Shown in pieces: positions 1 through 6,154 of a stretch of DNA of 6,460 nucleotides (position 1 is its first letter; each line of letters starts with the position of its first letter). The DNA is from CAVURW01 sp963743595 (GTDB lineage: Bacteria > Verrucomicrobiota > Verrucomicrobiia > Methylacidiphilales > UBA1321): positions 1 through 6,460 of the forward strand of contig CAVURW010000135.1 in the NCBI GenBank assembly GCA_963743595.1. The letters run 5' to 3'. The notes below the pieces were generated by a model. The model saw nothing but the letters and a program-made list of their open reading frames with translations. It was not told the origin of the DNA and searched no databases. A program made the position numbers and the translations under genes.

Positions 1-28
1 GACGCGAGTGTACAACCCGCCGCGAAGG

Positions 29-1213
29 CTACAAATCTTCCGGACGAATCATTTCGCATTCAGAGCTCGGTAATTGATCCACCATTCCGCCGATCACCAT
101 GATCCGGCCGTCCTTCAGCTGGATAAGAAAGGCTTCGTCTCGAGCCAGACGCATGGGAGTTGCCGTAGAATATTTATTTAGTGTGGCGTCAAACGTAAAG
201 CAGGTATTCCGTTCCGGATAGTGCTCCGGGAGCACCAAGGCTGCGATGGATCGCTCGAGCCACGGCGCTGAAGTGGGGTATGAACTATCGGCCACCCAAT
301 CGTAGAACTGCATGGAGAGCGGTCGATCCGGCGTTGTCCCCGACCACACACCGCCGATGATCAGCAGTCGGCCATCCTTCAGCCTCAACGGGCTTTGGAT
401 ATTCTCTTTTTCCGCCCAGGAAAGCACGTCGTAGCCTTGTACCTCGCTCGCCGTCGTTCCATCGAAAATCTTTGTCTGGTGGGTGAGCGAAACAGAACAG
501 AGAAATCGCCCGTCCGGCAGGATCGCCTGCATGGAGAGATCGCTGGGGTAGGGCAGGGGAGTCCAGGTACTGGCCATCGGATCGTAGATTCCCCAGCGCA
601 AGTCCAGAGCATCACTGTCGAACCCGCCGCACATGATCAATCGGCCTTTCGAATCGAAATGGCCCGTTAACAAATGATACCTCGGTAACCCGACCGCCAT
701 TCGCCACGTCTGCTGCGCCGGATTATAGATTTCCCCCGTTAACGCATCAAGGCTGCCAACCCCTGCACCGCCAAAGATCAGCACCTCGCCGTTCGGCAAG
801 CGCAGCGCCTGATCGCCCATGCGTGGCTCGTGGAGATCGGTGGTAGGCGTCCATTTCAGCGACTTGGGATCAAAGATTTCACAGGTCGGGGTGGCGACGT
901 CGTCCCCGCCCGCCAGCAAAACGCAGCCGTTTTGCAAGAGGCAAAGGGCATTTGTGGACGGGTTATGCGGCGAATCGATTTTGCTCCAACGATTCTCCAC
1001 GGGATCATAGAGTTCACAGCCGGTCCGTTTGACCAGCAGGACGCGTCCGTCATCAAGCACCACGCAGTCGTTGCATTTGGAGTCAGGTTCATTTAGAGGG
1101 GCGACGACCTGCCAGCCCGGGTGATTATAGGCCTCAATGACCACGACCGTAAGCGCGAGTGTAACCGCTAAAATCGACCAGCGTCTGCGATAAAAAACGG
1201 CAACGATTCTCAT
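29..1213 (-). CDS. Membrane-anchored Kelch-repeat beta-propeller protein
   Basis: Predicted 394-residue protein. Residues 1-12 are basic (VFYRRRW) and are followed by one hydrophobic segment at about 13-29, so the rest probably lies outside the cytoplasm on an uncleaved anchor; no clear signal peptidase site is visible. The remainder is built of Kelch-type blades. A turn plus strand (DGR/NGx, hydrophobics, GG) recurs at about 55-61, 95-103, 141-149, 189-197, 234-242, 280-288 and 368-376. Each is usually followed by a strand of the type CEIFDPxxxxW (66-76, 111-121, 160-170, 207-217). Seven repeats suggest one closed seven-bladed propeller. The first and fifth lack the GG pair, so they are degenerate. 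Kelch propellers are binding or, in galactose oxidase relatives, catalytic scaffolds; I see no extra catalytic domain and cannot name a ligand. The ATG start has an AAGG motif about 9 nt upstream. It is transcribed away from the helicase gene. Confidence 0.85.
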   Translation of the reverse strand: MRIVAVFYRRRWSILAVTLALTVVVIEAYNHPGWQVVAPLNEPDSKCNDCVVLDDGRVLLVKRTGCELYDPVENRWSKIDSPHNPSTNALCLLQNGCVLLAGGDDVATPTCEIFDPKSLKWTPTTDLHEPRMGDQALRLPNGEVLIFGGAGVGSLDALTGEIYNPAQQTWRMAVGLPRYHLLTGHFDSKGRLIMCGGFDSDALDLRWGIYDPMASTWTPLPYPSDLSMQAILPDGRFLCSVSLTHQTKIFDGTTASEVQGYDVLSWAEKENIQSPLRLKDGRLLIIGGVWSGTTPDRPLSMQFYDWVADSSYPTSAPWLERSIAALVLPEHYPERNTCFTFDATLNKYSTATPMRLARDEAFLIQLKDGRIMVIGGMVDQLPSSECEMIRPEDL

Positions 1214-1246
1214 GAAGCGCTACCTTTTTAACAGGCCGTCGCCCCA

Positions 1247-1274
1247 ATGATAAGCCTGCTTATTAGGCCGTCAC
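1247..1274 (-). promoter_or_regulatory. Candidate sigma70-type promoter for the Kelch gene
   Basis: Read on the minus strand, GTGACG (1274-1269) and TATCAT (1252-1247) are separated by 16 nt. They match the -35 consensus at 4 of 6 positions and the -10 consensus at 5 of 6. Transcription would start near 1240, leaving a leader of about 27 nt before the Kelch ATG. This is a by-eye match in a short divergent intergenic region, without experimental support. Confidence 0.3.
1250..1263. promoter_or_regulatory. Short perfect dyad, candidate operator
   Basis: ATAAGC-CT-GCTTAT is a perfect 6+2+6 inverted repeat. It overlaps the candidate -10 box of the Kelch gene and sits in the only intergenic region shared with the divergent helicase gene. 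That is a typical place for a repressor site. It is short enough to occur by chance, and no regulator gene is visible in the window. Confidence 0.25.
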
Positions 1275-1373
1275 CTCAAAAAAACCCCTTGTGCTATTTG
1301 CAGAACCTGTCACTCTTCTAGCGTTGTTTCAACACCTTGCGCCCCATCGCAAGTTTCCCTCGATTCGTCTTCG

Positions 1374-3092
1374 ATGAGCGTTCCAGGGCCCAACCCCTCA
1401 TCGAAACCCGATCCTGAACGGGATCGCGCGGAGGCATGGGACTCCCGCTATCCCCCGCTCGTGCTGAATTGCTCAGCCCCAGCTTCTTCCGGCATCGTCC
1501 TAACCCCGTCGGGCAACATCGTTGCTCGACCGAATCGCTATCATTACATGTCCTTCTCACTTATTCCTCGTAAAACTCCGCTCTCAGAGTGGTCACCCAA
1601 ACGCACAGCCGGCGCAGCCGAATCTGCCGCCACGCCCGCACCTGCCGATGCCTCCGGTCATTCCGCAGCTCATGATTCCGCCCCTGAGCGTCGGCCCGCT
1701 CACGGCCTCGGTCACAGCCAAAACCGGAACGTGTCCCGTCCTGCGCGTCCGGCAACGCCTCGCGCCACACCCCCACCTTTGCCGGATGCTGAACCAGAAA
1801 TTTCCGATGACGATGCTACCGCAGCTTTAATCGGCAACAGCGGCGTCAAGTTCTCGGAATTGGCGCTATGCGAACCGCTTCAGCGCGCGCTCAGCGATAA
1901 GAATTATGTCGCGCCATCGCCCATCCAGGCGCAGGCCATTCCGCACCTGCTGAACGGTCGTGATCTCATTGGTCTGGCGCAAACGGGCACCGGTAAAACG
2001 GCTGCTTTCGCCTTGCCCATTCTGAACCACATCGCGGCCAATCCTAAACCGCTGGTCTCGAAGCATTTCCGCGCGCTCATTCTTGTGCCCACGCGTGAGC
2101 TGGCCGTGCAGGTGGCTGCCAGCTTCGGTGCCTACGGTCGCTATCTCAAGATCAGCCATGCGCTCATCTTCGGCGGCGTACCGGAAGGCGCGCAAATTCG
2201 CACGCTTCAAAAGGGTGTCGATATCATCATCGCCACGCCGGGTCGCCTGCTGGACCTGCACAATCGCCGGTACCTCAGCCTGCAATCGGTGGAGATTTTC
2301 GTGTTGGATGAAGCGGATCGCATGCTCGATCTCGGCTTCGTTAACGACGTGAAAAAAATCGTGAAAGAACTGCCCGTAAAGAAGCAGGCGCTCCTCTTTT
2401 CGGCCACTATGCCACAAGCGATCACTGACCTCACCCGCTCCCTGGTGCACGATGCCGTTCGCGTCGAAGTCGCGCCCGTCTCTTCCACTGCCGAACGCAT
2501 CGAGCAACAGATCGCGTTTGTCGCGCGGAATGACAAGCGCAAGCTCCTCCTACACACGGTCAAACAGAACGATAAGGGCCTCATCCTCGTCTTCGTCCGG
2601 ATGAAGCACGGTGCAAATCGACTCGTCGAGTTCCTGGATCAAAACGGCATTCGTGCTGAAGCGATTCACGGCAACAAATCGCAATCCGCCCGCCAACGCG
2701 CGCTGGAGAATTTCCGCGCGGGTCGTTCCCGGATCTTAATCGCCACGGATATCGCCGCACGCGGCATCGACGTTAAAGGCGTTGCGCTCGTCATCAATTT
2801 TGACCTGCCGGAAGAGCCGGAAGCCTACGTGCATCGCATCGGTCGTACAGCGCGTGCGGGTGCTGAGGGCAATGCAATCGCCTTCTGCGATCGTTCAGAA
2901 CGCTCGCTTTTGCGCAGCATCGAGCGGCTCACCCGCCAAGAGATTCCCGTGCTAAAGGAACATCCTTTCGCGGAAGCGGCGGAATCCGAAGCATTTACCG
3001 AGAGCGAGGATACCCGAGGTCGGGGTCGCCGCAGCGGTGGTGGCGGCGGTGGCGGTGGTCGTGGTTTCAATCGCGGTGGGCCGCGCCGATAG
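1374..3092 (+). CDS. DEAD-box ATP-dependent RNA helicase, RhlE-like
   Basis: A 572-residue reading of an ATP-dependent RNA helicase that remodels RNA or RNA-protein complexes in the cytoplasm. All core motifs are present: Q-motif (F160, PSPIQ 181-185), motif I AQTGTGKT 202-209, Ia PTRELA 239-244, GG 267-268, Ib TPGR 288-291, II DEAD 312-315, III SAT 343-345, IV LVFVRMK 405-411, V ATDIAARGID 457-466 and VI HRIGRTARAG 487-496. The stretch around DEAD (VLDEADRMLDLGF) is RhlE-like. The core is preceded by about 155 residues rich in Ala, Pro, Ser and Arg, probably disordered. It is followed by an RGR, Gly8 (555-562), RGG-type tail typical of RNA binding. The start is uncertain: neither ATG 1374 nor the in-frame ATG 1548 (MSFSLIPRK, giving 514 aa) has a clear Shine-Dalgarno sequence. 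The longer frame is given because it stays open; 1548 is a real alternative. The nucleotidyltransferase gene follows 16 nt downstream. Confidence 0.93.
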   Translation: MSVPGPNPSSKPDPERDRAEAWDSRYPPLVLNCSAPASSGIVLTPSGNIVARPNRYHYMSFSLIPRKTPLSEWSPKRTAGAAESAATPAPADASGHSAAHDSAPERRPAHGLGHSQNRNVSRPARPATPRATPPPLPDAEPEISDDDATAALIGNSGVKFSELALCEPLQRALSDKNYVAPSPIQAQAIPHLLNGRDLIGLAQTGTGKTAAFALPILNHIAANPKPLVSKHFRALILVPTRELAVQVAASFGAYGRYLKISHALIFGGVPEGAQIRTLQKGVDIIIATPGRLLDLHNRRYLSLQSVEIFVLDEADRMLDLGFVNDVKKIVKELPVKKQALLFSATMPQAITDLTRSLVHDAVRVEVAPVSSTAERIEQQIAFVARNDKRKLLLHTVKQNDKGLILVFVRMKHGANRLVEFLDQNGIRAEAIHGNKSQSARQRALENFRAGRSRILIATDIAARGIDVKGVALVINFDLPEEPEAYVHRIGRTARAGAEGNAIAFCDRSERSLLRSIERLTRQEIPVLKEHPFAEAAESEAFTESEDTRGRGRRSGGGGGGGGRGFNRGGPRR

Positions 3093-3095
3093 CTC

Positions 3096-3099
3096 GGAG
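3096..3099 (+). promoter_or_regulatory. Ribosome binding site deciding the nucleotidyltransferase start
   Basis: GGAG lies just after the helicase stop and 9 nt before ATG 3109. It favours that ATG over the longer frame opening at 3037, which would overlap the helicase tail and begin with a low-complexity Val/Ala run read from the glycine-codon tract. It also disfavours ATG 3124, which would be 24 nt away. Confidence 0.6.
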
Positions 3100-3108
3100 T
3101 CATGCTGT

Positions 3109-3879
3109 ATGGTCTCCCCACAAATGCAGCTCCTGATTCAGGAGAAAATTAGGGAAATCGAAGTCTCTCAAGGCGTGCGGATTCTTTATGCCTGCGAATC
3201 GGGAAGCCGTGCGTGGGGGTTCGCTTCGGCCAATAGCGATTACGATGTCCGGTTCATTTACGTCCATCCTTCCGACTGGTATTTGACGATCGAAGATCGG
3301 CGTGACGTGATCGAAATCATTACGCCGAACGATCTCGATCTCAGCGGCTGGGAACTGCGCAAGACCTTGCGCCTTTTACAAAAATCGAACCCGCCGCTTC
3401 TTGAGTGGATGAAATCGCCCATCGTTTATCAGAGCGATGCGTCGTTCATTGCGGAGCTGCGACGGCTCTCCTCCGCCTATTATTCGCACAGCCGCTGTTT
3501 CCAGCATTACCTGCACATGGCGTTCGGGAACTTTCGCGAGTACCTGAAAGACGACGAGGTGTGGCTGAAAAAGTACCTCTACGTGCTGCGTCCCGTGTTG
3601 GCCTGCATTTGGCTGGAACGCGGTCTGGGCGAGCCACCCACGGTCTTCGAAGCGCTGCTCGCGAAAACGGTGGAAGATCCCGAGTTGCTCGCGAAAATCC
3701 ACGAGCTACTGGAGCTGAAACGCTCCGGCAACGAGCTCTCGCGCGGTCCGAAGATTGCGGTCATCAGCAATTTCATCGATACACAATTGCCCCGCCTGGA
3801 GCAGATTCAACCTGAAGAGATGACCCTGCCCGATCCGGACGCCTTAAACCGGTTCTTCCGTGCGCAATGCCTCTCTTAG
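3109..3879 (+). CDS. Pol-beta-superfamily nucleotidyltransferase, COG3541/RlaP type
   Basis: Predicted 256-residue cytoplasmic protein. The fold signature is near the N-terminus: ILYACESGSRAWGF, with the Gly-Ser of the nucleotidyltransferase pocket at 32-33, then SDYDVRF, with metal-binding Asp44 and Asp46. A third acid is probably Asp77 in DLDLSGWELRK. The following KSNPPLLEWMKSPIVY block (about 92-107) and the helical C-terminal half, with KKYLYVLRPVLACIWLE near 160-176, fit the COG3541 family (Pfam RlaP, formerly Nuc-transf). Members are predicted to transfer nucleotides, and some are linked by genome context to RNA repair; the substrate is unknown. The length is normal for the family and the active-site residues look intact. 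It lies 16 nt behind the RNA helicase on the same strand, which suggests co-transcription and possibly an RNA substrate (inference). Its stop overlaps the stop of the convergent SUKH remnant. Confidence 0.85.
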   Translation: MVSPQMQLLIQEKIREIEVSQGVRILYACESGSRAWGFASANSDYDVRFIYVHPSDWYLTIEDRRDVIEIITPNDLDLSGWELRKTLRLLQKSNPPLLEWMKSPIVYQSDASFIAELRRLSSAYYSHSRCFQHYLHMAFGNFREYLKDDEVWLKKYLYVLRPVLACIWLERGLGEPPTVFEALLAKTVEDPELLAKIHELLELKRSGNELSRGPKIAVISNFIDTQLPRLEQIQPEEMTLPDPDALNRFFRAQCLS

Positions 3880-3977
3880 AGAGCTGGAGTGGGTTCAATG
3901 CCTCTTTGTGCTAGGACGTTAAAGCAAGTGTTCTCCCAGTCATCAAAGTATTCGTAGATGTCGTTAAGTGCCAGCAA
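3876..3977 (-). pseudogene. Truncated SUKH (SMI1/KNR4) gene remnant, N-terminal fragment
   Basis: Reading TTG 3977 to TAA 3876-3878 gives 33 residues. Residues 2-30 (starting LLALNDIYEYFDDWENT) match residues 2-30 of the intact SUKH protein encoded 600 nt upstream on the same strand, with only V2L and D15E changed. Homology ends after GIEPT, where the SUKH domain begins in the intact gene, and the frame closes with PAL and a stop. The best start of the intact copy, GTG, is CTG here; TTG remains, only 1 nt after the GGGAGGA ribosome binding motif. It lacks the whole SUKH fold, so it cannot act as the intact protein does. It may be untranslated or make a short peptide. The TAA overlaps the nucleotidyltransferase stop (shared TTAG, 3876-3879). 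Confidence 0.75.
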
Positions 3978-4024
3978 TCCTCCCGGTTCAGCAGAGTCGA
4001 GCAGAGCGGGGAGGCGAGAGCAAG
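3884..4024. repeat. Direct repeat, left copy (141 bp)
   Basis: This segment matches 4484-4624 at an exact 600-nt offset, without gaps. Eight mismatches are seen, at 3886, 3912, 3933, 3966, 3974, 3990, 4006 and 4017, about 94% identity. Read on the minus strand it contains a 47-nt leader with a GGGAGGA motif and the first ~31 codons of a SUKH gene. It begins 13 nt after the stop of the intact SUKH gene and ends near the nucleotidyltransferase stop. In the SUKH frame, five of the eight differences fall at third codon positions. Confidence 0.97.
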
Positions 4025-4037
4025 GTGTACATTTTGG

Positions 4038-4574
4038 CTAATTCTGCCGACCCTCAGCAAGCTTCATGTCTTTACGCTCTTCGAGTTCGTGAATCGCCTT
4101 CATGACGATCTCGGAAAACGACTGCGCCACTTCTTCCGGTTCGTCGTTAGGCACCCACAGAACGATTTTCTGGTCGGGTGTGAAGCAATAGCGCTCGGTG
4201 AGGCTTATCAGTTTAAGAAAAGGGACGAGATCCGGGACATCTCGGTCGCGAAGTTCTTTTACTGCGTGTCGAATGCTGAGCCAGTCGGGGGCCTTATCAC
4301 ACAGACTGTATACTCGAAAGCCATAGGCGAATGACCAAAGTGGGCCCACATCGTTGGTCTTCGGTCGGGGCCAGATATCCTCTTTCACTTCCATGTAGAG
4401 CCCTCCTAGGGGATGCAAAGTGTACTCACGAAAGTCTTCTGGGAGTTCAAAGCCAACCTCGGCCTCAAATTTTCGAAAATCTTCTAGAGTGGGTTCAATG
4501 CCTCTTTGTGCAAGGACGTTAAAGCAAGTGTTGTCCCAGTCATCAAAGTATTCGTAGATGTCGTTGAGTGCCAC
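4038..4574 (-). CDS. SMI1/KNR4 (SUKH) family protein, possible orphan immunity protein
   Basis: About 178 residues from GTG 4574, or 179 from TTG 4577. GTG is preferred because the strong GGGAGGA motif lies 3-4 nt before it but only about 1 nt before TTG; no in-frame ATG exists nearby. After a 30-residue acidic N-terminus (NDIYEYFDDWDNTCF) comes the SUKH signature: FEAEVGFELPEDFREYTL at about 37-54, PLGGLYMEVKEDIWPRP at about 56-72 and VGPLWSFAYGF at about 77-87. The C-terminal part (VLWVPNDEPEEVAQSFSEIV, then a charged helix) fits the usual end of the domain. Bacterial SUKH proteins are known mainly as immunity proteins that bind polymorphic toxins, though some have other roles. No toxin gene is in view, so it would be an orphan immunity gene or a stray member. 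It lies 55 nt after fucP on the same strand, with no terminator seen between. Flanking direct repeats show past duplication. Confidence 0.85.
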   Translation of the reverse strand: MALNDIYEYFDDWDNTCFNVLAQRGIEPTLEDFRKFEAEVGFELPEDFREYTLHPLGGLYMEVKEDIWPRPKTNDVGPLWSFAYGFRVYSLCDKAPDWLSIRHAVKELRDRDVPDLVPFLKLISLTERYCFTPDQKIVLWVPNDEPEEVAQSFSEIVMKAIHELEERKDMKLAEGRQN

Positions 4575-4624
4575 CAATCCTCCCGGTTCTGCAGAGTCGA
4601 GCAGAACGGGGAGGCGGGAGCAAG
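4484..4624. repeat. Direct repeat, right copy (141 bp)
   Basis: This is the partner of 3884-4024. It covers the leader, ribosome binding motif and first ~31 codons of the intact SUKH gene. It begins 5 nt after the fucP stop (TAA, 4632-4630), so in both copies the repeat starts almost directly behind the stop codon of the upstream gene. The leader frame is open in both copies and reads CSRLPVLLDSAEPGG here, with Ala replacing Val in the left copy. Confidence 0.97.
4575..4585 (-). promoter_or_regulatory. Strong ribosome binding site of the SUKH gene
   Basis: On the minus strand GGGAGGA precedes overlapping candidate starts TTG and GTG. Spacing favours GTG at 4574. The motif is unchanged in the left repeat copy, where the GTG has become CTG. 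Confidence 0.55.
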
Positions 4625-4629
4625 AGTGC

Positions 4630-5982
4630 TTAATCTTCTACTTCGTGACCAGTGGCTTGGCGTTGCAACCAAGGGAACATCAGCGCGTAAATCATCACGA
4701 ACAAGAAACAGAAGAGCGGAACAATGAAGCCATAACGGTATGAGCTCAAGTCGGCGATGTAACCCATGAGGAATGGAAGCAGTGCGCCACCGACGATCGA
4801 CATAACGATGAGCGACGAGCCGAGCTTTGTGTATTCACCCAGCCCACGAATGCCAAGAGCGAAGATCGTGGGGAACATGATGGACATAAAGTAGAACGCC
4901 AACATCAGGCTAAAGAATGAAATCCAGCCGAGCGGCAAGACGGTAAGCACCATGAGAAGCACATTGGCACCGCCGAACACCGCCAGCGTGGTGTGCGCAG
5001 AGAGACGGCTGATGAAAAGTGTTCCGGTCATTCGACCCAGTAGAAACAAGACGAGCGCAGCAGTGGTAATTAAGGAAGCTCCCCGTTCCGTAAAGGCACA
5101 GATGCCATCTTTGATTGCCGTTGAGCCCACTGGCAGCATGTTCGCGATCTCTTGCGTTAAAGGAGGCATGTCCTTAGGGCTATTTGCAAAGGGCATGATG
5201 TAGGCGTTTAGGCCGACCTGTGCAGCTACATAAAGGAACTGCGCGAGAACCGCTAATCCCAGATTTAGTAGGATATAAAACTCATTTCCTTTTTTAATAG
5301 CCGCAGGCGATGCCGCTGAAGTATCCACGTACTTACCAGTTTTAATCCCTTCAGCACCGACATCGGGCACTGACGCAAAAGCGAAGCAGACCAGCAAGAT
5401 CACGACCATCGAGCCGATGATCATATAAGGGAGATAGAGGGCCGAGTTGCTGGTGTTCGCCTCGCTCGTGGCGGAGAGAATGAACAGACCGCTAATGTAG
5501 GGTGCCAACGAGGCACCCACCGCATTACAAATCTGCGCCAAGTTGATCCGGGTGGCGGCGGTTTCCGGTCGACCGAGAACCGTCGTATAGGGGTTGGCGA
5601 TCGTTTCTAGACAGGCAAGCCCGCACGCGACGATGAAGAGGCCAAGCAGGAAAGCCCAGTACTGATCGAGTGCGGTCGCGGGAATAAACCAAAACGCGCC
5701 AGCGGCTACCAATCCCAGCCCGGTCAAAATGCCGCCTTTGTACCCCAGCGTCCGAGCAATAACGCCCGCCGGGAGCGCCATTAAGAAATAGCCAAAATAG
5801 TTACAGAACTGAACCAGGTTCGATTCCACATTGGTCATGTGAAACGATTCCTTAAAGTGCTTGTTCAAGATATCGAGCTGGCCATTGCAGTACCCCCAAA
5901 GGAAAAACAGCGTGCAGACGAGGGCGAAGGTGACGAAGTAGTTTTTACCGTCGGCGGTACTAAAAAGGCCAGATTTGTTCAT
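4630..5982 (-). CDS. fucP: L-fucose:H+ symporter-like permease (FucP family, MFS)
   Basis: A 450-residue inner-membrane transporter of the major facilitator superfamily with about 12 hydrophobic segments. It is expected to import a sugar, by family L-fucose or a related hexose, with protons. Landmarks match E. coli FucP: NGQLDIL, whose Asp37 corresponds to Asp46, and GLACLETIANPY, whose Glu126 corresponds to Glu135. Those two acids are important for proton coupling and substrate binding in E. coli FucP. FGYFLMALPAGVIARTLGYKGGILTGL (split by strand turns, about 63-89) is also typical. A hydrophilic loop at about 203-235 separates the two six-helix halves. Substrate is not certain: relatives carry glucose/galactose or N-acetylglucosamine, and no fucose isomerase or kinase gene is nearby to settle it. 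The ATG start has no strong Shine-Dalgarno sequence but the N-terminus fits. It diverges from cysD. Confidence 0.9.
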   Translation of the reverse strand: MNKSGLFSTADGKNYFVTFALVCTLFFLWGYCNGQLDILNKHFKESFHMTNVESNLVQFCNYFGYFLMALPAGVIARTLGYKGGILTGLGLVAAGAFWFIPATALDQYWAFLLGLFIVACGLACLETIANPYTTVLGRPETAATRINLAQICNAVGASLAPYISGLFILSATSEANTSNSALYLPYMIIGSMVVILLVCFAFASVPDVGAEGIKTGKYVDTSAASPAAIKKGNEFYILLNLGLAVLAQFLYVAAQVGLNAYIMPFANSPKDMPPLTQEIANMLPVGSTAIKDGICAFTERGASLITTAALVLFLLGRMTGTLFISRLSAHTTLAVFGGANVLLMVLTVLPLGWISFFSLMLAFYFMSIMFPTIFALGIRGLGEYTKLGSSLIVMSIVGGALLPFLMGYIADLSSYRYGFIVPLFCFLFVMIYALMFPWLQRQATGHEVED

Positions 5983-5998
5983 AATAGAAAAACGAATG

Positions 5999-6017
5999 AG
6001 GCGGCAAGTTACCGCCT
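5999..6017 (-). promoter_or_regulatory. Hairpin in the probable fucP 5' leader
   Basis: AGGCGG (5999-6004) and CCGCCT (6012-6017) form a perfect 6-bp GC-rich stem around a 7-nt loop, 16 nt upstream of the fucP ATG. It could slow or regulate translation initiation, or be a protein-binding dyad. No run of T follows in either direction, so it is not a standard terminator. Confidence 0.3.
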
Positions 6018-6036
6018 AGGGAACATCAAACACAAT

Positions 6037-6047
6037 AACAACTTGTT
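6037..6047. promoter_or_regulatory. Dyad AACAA-C-TTGTT, weak operator candidate
   Basis: A perfect 5+1+5 palindrome about 55 nt upstream of the fucP start, within the likely promoter region on the minus strand. Such palindromes are often bound by sugar-responsive repressors, but this one is short and AT-rich and could be chance. Confidence 0.18.
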
Positions 6048-6119
6048 CGCAGCGTTGATTTTTTGGGTTGGCGTAGGAATCGCGGGCTACTCCGGCAAGA
6101 CCGACCACCGCAATTTTTC

Positions 6120-6148
6120 TTGGCAATCCGGTCAAACACCTATATCTC
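6120..6148 (+). promoter_or_regulatory. Candidate promoter for cysD
   Basis: TTGGCA (6120-6125) and TATCTC (6143-6148) are spaced by 17 nt on the plus strand, giving a fair -35 and a weak -10. Transcription would begin near 6155, about 20 nt before the cysD start. The -10 part lies inside the dyad at 6139-6154, so the site could be a repressed promoter. By-eye call only. Confidence 0.3.
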
Positions 6149-6154
6149 TATAGG
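6139..6154. promoter_or_regulatory. Perfect dyad CCTATA-TCTC-TATAGG, candidate cysD operator
   Basis: The 6+4+6 inverted repeat sits 23 nt before the cysD ATG and covers the candidate -10 box. Sulfate assimilation genes are commonly controlled by a cysteine- or sulfur-responsive regulator, so an operator here is plausible. I cannot say which regulator family would bind. Confidence 0.35.

Noticed and set aside
1866..2507. A 213-codon open frame on the minus strand inside the helicase gene
   Set aside because: It lies wholly opposite the conserved helicase core, resembles no known family and is explained by the codon bias of the real gene.
3036..3065. GGT/GGC-rich tract as a tandem repeat or contingency locus
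   Set aside because: It encodes the glycine part of the helicase RG-type tail with mixed codons rather than a uniform repeat unit, so it is ordinary low-complexity coding sequence.
3037..3108. A longer N-terminus for the nucleotidyltransferase
   Set aside because: It would be read from the helicase glycine-codon tract in another frame, gives a low-complexity Val/Ala run, and ignores the GGAG site before ATG 3109.
3871..3883. CTCTC-TTA-GAGAG as a terminator between the convergent genes
   Set aside because: The stem is only 5 bp with a 3-nt loop and no T-run follows on either strand.
3884..4624. The two direct repeats as an insertion sequence or CRISPR array
   Set aside because: There are only two copies, no transposase, no inverted termini and no short regular spacers; the repeats are 5' portions of a gene.
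5839..6153. A 104-codon plus-strand open frame crossing the fucP start
   Set aside because: Most of it is antisense to fucP and the rest covers the dyads of the intergenic region; no family resemblance or ribosome binding site supports it.
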